Shown here: one piece after another, positions 28,733 through 36,152 of the stretch
How the letters are laid out: each line of letters opens with the position of its first letter
Position numbering within the stretch: the first letter of the stretch is position 1
From: Pelagibacterium limicola
GTDB lineage: Bacteria; Pseudomonadota; Alphaproteobacteria; Rhizobiales; Devosiaceae
Assembly (NCBI RefSeq): GCF_015694405.1
Contig: NZ_JADQDB010000001.1
Span: 1 to 64,000 of the forward strand
Direction of reading: 5' to 3'
Length of the DNA stretch: 64,000 bases
Position numbers and translations under genes: made by a program
Notes under the pieces: model-generated
Databases searched by the model: none
Told to the model about the DNA's origin: nothing
What the model saw: the letters and a program-made list of their open reading frames with translations, nothing else

Positions 28733-29476
28733 ATGATTCAGAACGCGCAACTAATCGGCCTCTCGCGCCAAATGGCACTTCAACGCCAGATGGACGTGCT
28801 GGCCAACAACATGGCCAACATCAATTCGACCGGCTTCAAGGCGGAAGCAATCCTCTTTGAGGAATATATCATGCCTGTGGCCGCGGACCGGACGTTCCCT
28901 CGCGGCGACCAGCCCCTTTCCTATGTGCAGGATTGGGCGACGATGCATGATTTCGCCCCCGGCTCCATCGTCCAGACCGGCAACCCCTTGGACATTGCAC
29001 TGTCGGGCGAAGGCTTCTTTGCCGTACAGACCCCGCAGGGCGAACGCTGGACGCGCAACGGCGTCTTTGAACTTAACTCCAGCGGCCTCCTCGTTACTCA
29101 GAACGGCTATCCGGTCCTCTCGAGCACCGGCAACCCGATACGTTTCGAGGCGGAAGAAATCGATATCACCATTTCGGCCAATGGAACGATCACATCGAGC
29201 GCAGGCAACAAGGGCATACTCCGCATCGTCGAATTCGCGAATGCGCAGGAACTGACCCGCACCGGCGACACGATGTTCGAGGGCGGCACGCCTCGGGAAG
29301 CGCAGTCCACGGCGGTTATCCAGGGCGCAACGGAACGCTCCAACGTTTCCGGCATCGCGGAGATGACCGAAATGATCCGGGTTACCCGCGCCTATACGTC
29401 TCTCGCCGACCTGATGAACAAGCAGGACGAACTCCGCCGCACCGCAATCCAGCGTCTTGGCGACGCGCAAGCCTGA
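28733..29476 (+). CDS. flgF: flagellar rod protein FlgF
   Basis: The ATG at 28733 gives the standard N-terminus MIQNAQLIGLSRQMALQRQ, followed by MDVLANNMANINSTGFKAE, the rod/hook signature. The C-terminal GIAEMTEMIRVTRAYTSLADLMNKQDELRRTAI is the matching helix. FlgF is a proximal rod component. The product is 247 residues. It is followed 11 bases later by flgG, then flgA and flgH, one operon from the sigma-54-like promoter. Confidence 0.93.
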   Translation: MIQNAQLIGLSRQMALQRQMDVLANNMANINSTGFKAEAILFEEYIMPVAADRTFPRGDQPLSYVQDWATMHDFAPGSIVQTGNPLDIALSGEGFFAVQTPQGERWTRNGVFELNSSGLLVTQNGYPVLSSTGNPIRFEAEEIDITISANGTITSSAGNKGILRIVEFANAQELTRTGDTMFEGGTPREAQSTAVIQGATERSNVSGIAEMTEMIRVTRAYTSLADLMNKQDELRRTAIQRLGDAQA

Positions 29477-29487
29477 GGAAACAAGCG

Positions 29488-30273
29488 ATGAAAGCCCTCT
29501 ACATTGCCTCGACCGGCATGTCCGCCCAGGAACGCAACGTCGAAGTAATCTCCAACAATATCGCCAACATGCGGACCACTGGCTACAAGCGCCAGCGCGC
29601 CGAATTCCAGGACCTGCTTTATCAGGCCTACCGCCGGGCGGGCTCCGCAACATCGGACTCGGGCACACAGGTCCCTGTCGGGATCGAGATCGGCTCGGGC
29701 GTCAAGCTCGCCGCGACGGCCCGTGTCATGACGCAAGGCAACGTGGTGCCCACCGAAAAGGAACTCGATATCGCCATACGGGGCGAAGGGTTCTTCGTCG
29801 TCGCCCTGCCCGACGGCCGCACCGCCTATACCCGCGACGGCACGTTCGAGCGCGACTCTACCGGCCTCCTTGTCAACGTGGACGGGTTCCAGATCGAACC
29901 CGGCATCATCATCCCGAGCGAAGCCACGGCCGTATCGATCAGCCGGGACGGAATGGTTGAGGCCTATCTCAACAACGACAGCATTCCAGTGCAGCTCGGC
30001 CAGATCCAAATGGCGCGTTTCGTCAACAAGGGTGGGCTGGAATCGATCGGGGACAACCTGTTTCTCGAAACACCCGCCAGCGGCGACGCCCAGATCGGCT
30101 TTCCGGGGTCCCAAGGCATGGGAGCGCTTCTTCAAGGTTATCTTGAAAATGCCAACGTCAACGCCGTCACCGAAATGGCCGACCTCATCGCCGCACAGCG
30201 CGCTTACGAAATGAACGCCCGCGTCATATCGGGCGCAGACCAGATGATGCAGGCCACAGCCCAGCTTCGCTGA
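29488..30273 (+). CDS. flgG: flagellar distal rod protein FlgG
   Basis: The 261-residue protein begins MKALYIASTGMSAQERNVEV and carries ISNNIANMRTTGYKRQRAEFQDLLYQ, the FlgG signature. It ends with the NVNAVTEMADLIAAQRAYEMNARV and MMQATAQLR helix pattern. FlgG makes the distal rod that passes through the P and L rings. It lies between flgF and flgA. Confidence 0.96.
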   Translation: MKALYIASTGMSAQERNVEVISNNIANMRTTGYKRQRAEFQDLLYQAYRRAGSATSDSGTQVPVGIEIGSGVKLAATARVMTQGNVVPTEKELDIAIRGEGFFVVALPDGRTAYTRDGTFERDSTGLLVNVDGFQIEPGIIIPSEATAVSISRDGMVEAYLNNDSIPVQLGQIQMARFVNKGGLESIGDNLFLETPASGDAQIGFPGSQGMGALLQGYLENANVNAVTEMADLIAAQRAYEMNARVISGADQMMQATAQLR

Positions 30274-30296
30274 CGATTGAAAGGAGGGTTTGAGTG

Positions 30297-31250
30297 ATGT
30301 TTACCGCACGGATGAAGCGAACCGCCCTGACGCTGGCCTTTGCCATGCTCGCGCACGCCGCGCACGCAATGCCCATTCTTCGAGGCGACGTTACTATCGA
30401 ATCCGCGCTGGTGACCGTTGGTGACGTGTTCGAGAATGCCGGCCTGCAGGCCGAAACCGCCATCTTTCGCGCACCAGTGCCCGGCACGAGCGGCGTCGTG
30501 ACGATCGACCAGATCAGGTCGGCGGTAAAGCCCCTGGGCATCGATACCTTCGAAACGGCCGGCCTCGACCGCATCCGCGTGACCCGTCCTGGGATCGCGA
30601 TCGATCTGCCGCTGATCTCGGGCTTGATTGAAGCCGATCTGCTGGGCCGCGGCATCCTTAACGGGGCCATGAACATGCAGATAGCGCTCGATGCGCCCCT
30701 TCCCGTGCTCACTGCGGCTGCCACCGAAGCCCCGGCCTCGCTGGTTATCCTGCGCTATATGCCAGGCTCATCGACTTTTTCTGCCCGCTTTCAGGTGTCT
30801 GGGCACGATACTCCTCTCGACGTGTCGGGCCAGATCCAGATCATGATCGAAGCTCCGCATCTGGCGCGCACGCTGCCCGCAGGATCGATCCTCGGCGCGA
30901 ACGATATCGAAATGCGACTGGTACCTCTCACCTATGCCGAAAATGCCGGGCTTGTCAGGGTCGACGATATAGTCGGCAAGCAACTCCAGCGCCAGACTCG
31001 CGCCGGCGTCCTGATCCGGCCCAACGATCTCGCCGCGCCTGAACTCGTCTCACGCAACGACATGGTCACCGTCATCTACCGCCAAGGGCCTCTCACGCTG
31101 ACTGCGCGGGGCAAGGCACTCAATGCGGCGAGCATGTCAGAACCGGTGAGCGTACTCAATCCGATGACCCGCAAGGTGTTGCATGGCGTTGCCATCGATA
31201 CCGGCGTCGTCCTGATTTCAAGCGGCAACCAGCAGATTGCCGGTCTCTAG
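30297..31250 (+). CDS. flgA: flagellar P-ring chaperone FlgA
   Basis: AAGGAGG (30281-30287) precedes tandem GTG-ATG codons at 30294/30297; the ATG is taken. The product (317 residues) has a signal peptide (ALTLAFAMLAHAAHA) and a C-terminal SAF domain with ARTLPAGSILGANDIE and GKQLQRQTRAGVLIRPNDL. FlgA helps FlgI assemble into the P ring in the periplasm. It is longer than enteric FlgA because of an N-terminal domain, as in other Alphaproteobacteria. Confidence 0.92.
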   Translation: MFTARMKRTALTLAFAMLAHAAHAMPILRGDVTIESALVTVGDVFENAGLQAETAIFRAPVPGTSGVVTIDQIRSAVKPLGIDTFETAGLDRIRVTRPGIAIDLPLISGLIEADLLGRGILNGAMNMQIALDAPLPVLTAAATEAPASLVILRYMPGSSTFSARFQVSGHDTPLDVSGQIQIMIEAPHLARTLPAGSILGANDIEMRLVPLTYAENAGLVRVDDIVGKQLQRQTRAGVLIRPNDLAAPELVSRNDMVTVIYRQGPLTLTARGKALNAASMSEPVSVLNPMTRKVLHGVAIDTGVVLISSGNQQIAGL

Positions 31251-31300
31251 GAACTTATCTTACCGCGATTGGGGAATCGCGGCATCAACGGGGAAACCAA

Positions 31301-32038
31301 ATGAACACCTTTCTCAAGATCATGACCGGGCTTGCACTCGTATCGACGCTCGCAGCCTGCAACACCACCGACCGGCTCGCCAATGTCGGAAAAGCGCCGG
31401 CCCTGTCGCCGATTGTCGATCCGACCGTCACCGCCGGCTATCGGCCGGTTGCAATGCCGATGCCAGTGGCCGAGCCTGCGGTCTATCAGGCAAACTCGCT
31501 GTTCCGCTCCGATGCCCGGGGCTTCTTCAAGGATCAGCGCGCCTCCAAGATCGGCGATATCCTGACGGTGCATGTCGTCATCGACGACCGCGCCCAGATC
31601 GGGAACACGACCTCCTCGTCCCGGACGTCGAGCAACACAGCGGGCCTTTCGGGGGTTATGGGCTCGATTTTCAATTCCGTCGCGCCCGATGTCTCGGCAG
31701 ACGCAGCGCTGGGTACCAACTCGGGCATCAACCATGCCGGCAACGGTTCGGTGAACCGTTCCGAGCGGGTAACCACGCAAGTCGCTGCTGTCGTCGTCCA
31801 GGTCTTGCCCAACGGCAATCTTGTCATCGAGGGCCGCCAGGAGGTTCGCGTGAACTTCGAAGTCCGCGATCTGATCGTGGCTGGCATCGTCAGGCCCGAG
31901 GATATCGGCTCTGACAATACCATCCCCTCTACCAAGATCGCCGAAGCCCGCATCGGTTATGGCGGCCGCGGACAAATCACCGACGTCCAGCAGCCCCGTT
32001 ACGGGCAACAGGTCCTCGACGCGATCCTACCGTTCTAG
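31301..32038 (+). CDS. flgH: flagellar L-ring protein FlgH
   Basis: The 245-residue lipoprotein has a lipobox (STLAAC, Cys near residue 20) and FlgH blocks SLFRSDARGFFKDQRASKIGDILTV and LPNGNLVIEGRQEVRVNFE. The end LDAILPF is the usual C-terminus. It forms the outer-membrane L ring. It closes the flgF-flgG-flgA-flgH operon; a strong hairpin follows. Confidence 0.95.
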   Translation: MNTFLKIMTGLALVSTLAACNTTDRLANVGKAPALSPIVDPTVTAGYRPVAMPMPVAEPAVYQANSLFRSDARGFFKDQRASKIGDILTVHVVIDDRAQIGNTTSSSRTSSNTAGLSGVMGSIFNSVAPDVSADAALGTNSGINHAGNGSVNRSERVTTQVAAVVVQVLPNGNLVIEGRQEVRVNFEVRDLIVAGIVRPEDIGSDNTIPSTKIAEARIGYGGRGQITDVQQPRYGQQVLDAILPF

Positions 32039-32141
32039 GCAACAACGGGCCATTGGCGCCCACATTCCCCAAGGCCGCCTGCCTTCCCCAAAATCTGGCA
32101 GGCGCCCTTTCCGGCCCCTCTTCCCCGTGGGACCGGACAAC

Positions 32142-32178
32142 AGGGGCGCGGCATTCCCCGCCGCGCCCCTATTTATTT
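32142..32178 (+). terminator. intrinsic terminator of the flgFGAH operon
   Basis: An eleven-pair stem, AGGGGCGCGGC (32142-32152) with GCCGCGCCCCT (32160-32170), is followed by ATTTATTT. It abuts the stop codon of the convergent sigma-factor gene. Confidence 0.8.
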
Positions 32179-33411
32179 GAGTTCGGCAATACGCCGTGTG
32201 AGAAACCTTCGTTCCGGCTCCTGACGACATAGCGCCAACGCATCCGCATAGGCGCTCCTGGCAGCGCCGTTATCTCCCAGCCGCCAGAGCATATCGGCGC
32301 GCGCCGCGTGGATCAGGTGATAATCATCGAGCCGGCCCGACGCGAGAAGCGCATTGATGAGCGTCAGCCCCTCTCCCGGCCCGCGCGCCATGCCGATTGC
32401 CACAGCGCGGTTGAGTTCGACCACGGGAGAAGGCGCTGCACGCAACAGCACATCGTAAAGTGCCACGATCTGCGCCCAATCTGTATCTTCCGGCCGCGCC
32501 GCGTCTGCGTGCAGAGCGGCGATCGCGGCCTGCAGCGTATAAGGCCCGATCTGCCGCGTCGCGAACGCCTGCTCAACCAATCCGCTTCCCTCCTCGATGA
32601 GATCGCGCCGCCAAAGGCTTCTGTCCTGATCGGCGAGCAGGACGATCTCGCCTTCCGGCGACAGGCGCGCCGTCCGGCGCGATTCGTGGATGAGCATCAG
32701 ACCCAAAAGCCCAAGCGCCTCTGCGTCCGGCAGCAAAGAAACCAGAAGCCGAGCCAGCCGGATGGCTTCGTTGGAGAGTTCTGTGCGTATCGCGCTTTCG
32801 CCGGCAGTCGCAGAATAACCCTCGTTGAAAACCAGGTAGATGACCCGCAACACCGCATCGAGCCTTTCAGGCAACGCATCCCATGCGGGCACCTCGTAGG
32901 CCAGTCCCAACTCCCGGATCCGCGCCTTGGCCCGCACGATCCGCTGCGCAAGTGTCGCGGGACGCACAAGAAAGGCGCGCGCGATCTCCTCGGTCGTCAA
33001 CCCACATACCTCGCGCAGCGTGAGCGCGGTCTGCGCTTCGGGCGCGAGCGCCGGATGGCAGCACACAAAGATCAGCCGCAACTGGTCATCGGCAACCTCG
33101 TCGGGTTCGACACCTGCCTTCGCCGCGGCGTCCTCCTCGATCTGGCGGATAAGTTCGGGCTCAAAGCTGCCGAACGTCTTGCGCCGCCGCAATTTGTCAA
33201 TGGCCCGAAACCTGCCGGTGGAGATCAGCCATGCAGAGGGATTGTCCGGCACACCATCCCGCGACCAACGATCTGCAGCGGCCAGAAATGCATCATGAAG
33301 TGCTTCTTCAGCGAGGTCGAAGTCGCGCAGCAATCGCACAAGCGTCGCCAACACCCTGCGCGAATGTTCGCGCCATGCAGTGTCCACTGCGCTTTGGCCG
33401 GATATAGTCAC
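32173..33411 (-). CDS. ECF42-type RNA polymerase sigma factor with TPR-like C-terminus
   Basis: The 412-residue protein has sigma region 2 (FDLAEEALHDAFLAAADRW, GVPDNPSAWLISTGRFRAIDKLRRR), region 4 (LTLREVCGLTTEEIARAFLVRPATLAQRI), and a long C-terminal extension with DUF6596/TPR character (FNEGYSATAG, ALGLLGLMLIHESRR, HAARADMLWRLGDNGAARSAYADALAL). This length and tail define the ECF42 group, which is normally encoded beside DGPF/YciI proteins, as here. No anti-sigma gene is present; the C-terminal extension is thought to control activity. It is coupled to the upstream YciI gene, with start and stop touching at 33411. Confidence 0.85.
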   Translation of the reverse strand: MTISGQSAVDTAWREHSRRVLATLVRLLRDFDLAEEALHDAFLAAADRWSRDGVPDNPSAWLISTGRFRAIDKLRRRKTFGSFEPELIRQIEEDAAAKAGVEPDEVADDQLRLIFVCCHPALAPEAQTALTLREVCGLTTEEIARAFLVRPATLAQRIVRAKARIRELGLAYEVPAWDALPERLDAVLRVIYLVFNEGYSATAGESAIRTELSNEAIRLARLLVSLLPDAEALGLLGLMLIHESRRTARLSPEGEIVLLADQDRSLWRRDLIEEGSGLVEQAFATRQIGPYTLQAAIAALHADAARPEDTDWAQIVALYDVLLRAAPSPVVELNRAVAIGMARGPGEGLTLINALLASGRLDDYHLIHAARADMLWRLGDNGAARSAYADALALCRQEPERRFLTRRIAELK

Positions 33412-33767
33412 TAAGGTCTCGGAATGAGATATTCGGGCCTGATTTCCACCGCCCCGATCTTAGCAATGGGGATGCCCTTGGCGATTTCGATGGCGTGGTC
33501 CATGTCCCTTGCTTCAACGAGAACAAAGCCGGCCACCTGCTCGCGAGTTTCAATATAAGGCCCGTCGCTAACGACCGCTTCGCCTTTGCGCACCCGGACC
33601 GTGCGTGCCGTATCCGGTCCTTGCAGGGCCTGGGCCATAATCAGCGAGCCATCGCGAAACAAATAAGTGTCGTAATCGAGCGACGCCGCGCCAAGCGCCT
33701 GCCAATCGGCATCTGTCATGGTTTTCGTCACTTCGGAATCGAGCAGAACAAGACACATGAACTTCAT
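33411..33767 (-). CDS. YciI family protein with DGPF motif (first copy)
   Basis: The 118-residue alpha-beta barrel protein begins MKFMCLVLLDSEV and has the motif VVSDGPYIETREQVAGFVLVEARDMDHAIEIAKGIP (DGP-F/Y region). Such DGPF proteins are the standard neighbours and targets of ECF42 sigma factors. Their biochemical function is unknown. Its start overlaps the upstream YciI gene by four bases and its end touches the sigma gene. Confidence 0.8.
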   Translation of the reverse strand: MKFMCLVLLDSEVTKTMTDADWQALGAASLDYDTYLFRDGSLIMAQALQGPDTARTVRVRKGEAVVSDGPYIETREQVAGFVLVEARDMDHAIEIAKGIPIAKIGAVEIRPEYLIPRP

Positions 33768-34126
33768 GACGGAATCCTTTCGAGGACCTTGAGGGGCCGA
33801 ACTTCCACGGACCCCATTGTAGCCAGTGGCATACGCCCCGCCACACGGATTGCTTCATTGAGATCGCGGGCCTCGATGACGAAAAAACCTGAAAGATGTT
33901 CCTTGGTCTCCATGAACGGGCCATCGGTCGTTGACAATGCTCCGTCCCATTTGCGCACCGTCACCGCCTCGGAGGGCAATTGCAACGCCTCGGATACTAC
34001 ATAGTGCCCGCCCGCAATCAGTTCCTCGTCGAAATCGAGCATGCCATTGGTAAAGCCATCCCGTTCGGCCTGCGTCATTGGCTCGAATTTGGTCTCGTCC
34101 AGATAGATCATCAGCATATAGCGCAT
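33764..34126 (-). CDS. YciI family protein with DGPF motif (second copy)
   Basis: The ATG at 34126 lies six bases after GAGGAGGT, better spaced than the ATG at 34132. The 120-residue protein (MRYMLMIYLDETKFEPM) contains STTDGPFMETKEHLSGFFVIEARDLNEAIRVAGRMP, the DGPF signature. It is the first gene of a three-gene operon (YciI, YciI, sigma). A TGTCGA-N17-CGTC element lies upstream. Confidence 0.8.
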   Translation of the reverse strand: MRYMLMIYLDETKFEPMTQAERDGFTNGMLDFDEELIAGGHYVVSEALQLPSEAVTVRKWDGALSTTDGPFMETKEHLSGFFVIEARDLNEAIRVAGRMPLATMGSVEVRPLKVLERIPS

Positions 34127-34165
34127 GGGCATACCTCCTCGCTGCGCAGATTGAACCGGCATATG

Positions 34166-34192
34166 GACGAATGAAAGCCGCCAGGATCGACA
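34166..34192 (-). promoter_or_regulatory. candidate ECF42 promoter TGTCGA-N17-CGTC
   Basis: On the minus strand TGTCGA (34187-34192) is followed after 17 bases by CGTC (34166-34169), upstream of the first YciI gene. As I recall, ECF42 factors use a TGTCGA -35 element, so autoregulation of the operon is likely. Confidence 0.5.
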
Positions 34193-34272
34193 GCAGCACA
34201 ATATTTTCTGTCCGTGTCGATTTCATTTTTCCTCGTTCGGCTATCCGGCAAACACCTTTGCAGGAGCCCCAA

Positions 34273-34485
34273 ATGTTAGACCCCATGTTCGCCGCCCATG
34301 TCCAACAGATGCGCGCCCATGCCGACCGTCAGCGAAGAAGGCAGGTTGAACCCAACCCGCTCTCGCGCCGGCGCCTGATCGTCATCGGAGCAGGTGCGGT
34401 CGCTTCGGCAATCGTAGGATTATCGGCCTACAGACCCGCCGCGCCGCGAACGGGGATGACCACACGGCACACGCCTTCCATTTGA
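34273..34485 (+). CDS. small single-helix membrane protein, unknown
   Basis: A 70-residue frame opens with ATG after AGGAG at seven-base spacing. It has an Arg/Gln-rich cytoplasmic head (QQMRAHADRQRRRQVEPN) and one membrane helix (RLIVIGAGAVASAIVGLSAY), then a short polar tail. I know no family. A TGTCGA element on the plus strand 53 bases upstream (34215-34220) resembles the ECF42 -35 motif, so it may belong to the same regulon. It could also be a chance frame. Confidence 0.45.
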   Translation: MLDPMFAAHVQQMRAHADRQRRRQVEPNPLSRRRLIVIGAGAVASAIVGLSAYRPAAPRTGMTTRHTPSI

Positions 34486-34535
34486 GGGATGGCGGCGCTA
34501 TGGGTGGACAGACACCGATCCGGAGCATGATGTGA

Positions 34536-36029
34536 ATGTCCTACGCCAAACTCGATGCCCTTGGCCGCAAGCTCGAAGCCATCGACCACGCCATCGCCAT
34601 CCTCTCCGCCGACGAGGCAACCAATATGCCCGTCGGGGGTGGCGAAAAGCGTGCCGAGGCGGTAGCGCATCTCTCGGGAATACGGCACGAGACCTTTACC
34701 GCTCCGGACGTCGCGGACTGGATCGAGGCAGCCAAAGCCGAAGACCTCTCGCTTGACGACCAGCTTTCCCTGCGCGAGTTCGTCCGAGTCCATACCAACG
34801 CAACCTGCCTGCCCTCCGATTTTGTCCGCCGACAGACCGAATCCAATATGCGCTCGGAGCAGCTCTGGCGCGATCTGCGCATCAAGAACGACTGGGCAGG
34901 TTTTGCCCCTGCGTTGGAAAATGTCGTGGCGCTGGCGCGCGAGGAAGCCGCCATGCGCGCCGACGCCCTTGGCCTCGCGCCCTATGACGCCATGATGGAG
35001 CAATACGACCCCGGCAATCGCGCCGCCGATATTGCCCCCATCTTCGAAGACCTTAAAGCCTTCCTTGTCGATTTCGTGCCGGCCGCGCTCGAAGCGCAGG
35101 ACAAGCAGCGCGTCGCGCGCCCGCAAAAATCGTTGAAGGGCACATACCCCATCGAAATGCAGCGTGAACTGGGACTATCGATGATGGCAGCGCTGGGCTT
35201 CGACTTCACCCATGGCCGGCTCGATGTCTCTCATCACCCATTCTGCGGCGGCGTGCCGACTGATGTGCGGATGACGACCCGCTACCGGACCGACGAGTTC
35301 CTCTCATCGCTTATGGGTGTGCTTCACGAAACCGGCCATGCGCTCTACGAACAGGGCCTGCCGCGCGAGCTCGGCCACCTTCCCGTTGGCCATGCCCGTG
35401 GCATGGCCATCCATGAAAGCCAGTCCTTGTTCGTCGAGCAGCAGATCGCCCGGTCGCCGGAATTCTGGCAATGGGCCATGCCGGTCGTCCGCGAACATCT
35501 CGGCGCGGATGTGCTCGAGGGCTGGACGGTCGAGGACGTGATTGGGGAGGTCAACACCGTTGAGCGGGGGTTCATCCGCGTCGATGCCGACGAGACCACT
35601 TATCCACTTCATGTCATCCTGCGCTTTGAGATCGAAAAGGCATTGATCGAAGGTGAACTGTCGGTGCGCGATATTCCGGAAGTCTGGGACGCGAAGATGA
35701 CCGCCTATCTGGGCCATTCCACAAAGGACAACTACCGCGACGGTCCCATGCAGGATGTCCATTGGCCCGCCGGCGCCTTCGGCTATTTCCCCAGCTACAC
35801 GCTGGGAGCCATGATCGCTGCACAGCAATGGGCGGTGATCGAAAAGGCGATCCCCGATGTTCGCAATCATGTTGCCGCTGGCCACTTCGATGCCCTCAAC
35901 GCCTGGCGCCGTGAGAACATCTGGTCCCTCGCCTCGCGCCATTCCACCCCGGAGATTCTCGAGAAAGCGACGGGAGAACCCCTCAACCCGGCCCACTTCA
36001 TGGCGCATTTGAAGGCACGGTATCTCTGA
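34536..36029 (+). CDS. M32 family carboxypeptidase
   Basis: The 497-residue zinc metallocarboxypeptidase (thermostable carboxypeptidase 1 family) has the active-site motif HETGH in LMGVLHETGHALYEQGLP, followed by AIHESQSLFVEQQIARSPEFW with the third zinc ligand Glu. It also has the family blocks HPFCGGVPTDVRMTTRY, GFIRVDADETTYPLHVILRFEIEKALI and DVHWPAGAFGYFPSYTLGAM. It removes C-terminal residues from peptides in the cytoplasm. Monocistronic; not linked to the flagellar genes around it. Confidence 0.93.
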   Translation: MSYAKLDALGRKLEAIDHAIAILSADEATNMPVGGGEKRAEAVAHLSGIRHETFTAPDVADWIEAAKAEDLSLDDQLSLREFVRVHTNATCLPSDFVRRQTESNMRSEQLWRDLRIKNDWAGFAPALENVVALAREEAAMRADALGLAPYDAMMEQYDPGNRAADIAPIFEDLKAFLVDFVPAALEAQDKQRVARPQKSLKGTYPIEMQRELGLSMMAALGFDFTHGRLDVSHHPFCGGVPTDVRMTTRYRTDEFLSSLMGVLHETGHALYEQGLPRELGHLPVGHARGMAIHESQSLFVEQQIARSPEFWQWAMPVVREHLGADVLEGWTVEDVIGEVNTVERGFIRVDADETTYPLHVILRFEIEKALIEGELSVRDIPEVWDAKMTAYLGHSTKDNYRDGPMQDVHWPAGAFGYFPSYTLGAMIAAQQWAVIEKAIPDVRNHVAAGHFDALNAWRRENIWSLASRHSTPEILEKATGEPLNPAHFMAHLKARYL

Positions 36030-36152
36030 GCGCCTCGCTGGTCGGGGGGACTTATACAGTGCTGGCGCCGGAAAGGTCATCGAGGTCTTTACCCCCAGGC
36101 TTCCGAACGGCATCATGACACCGTTCCGTCGATTCATGGCCACAATGACAAC

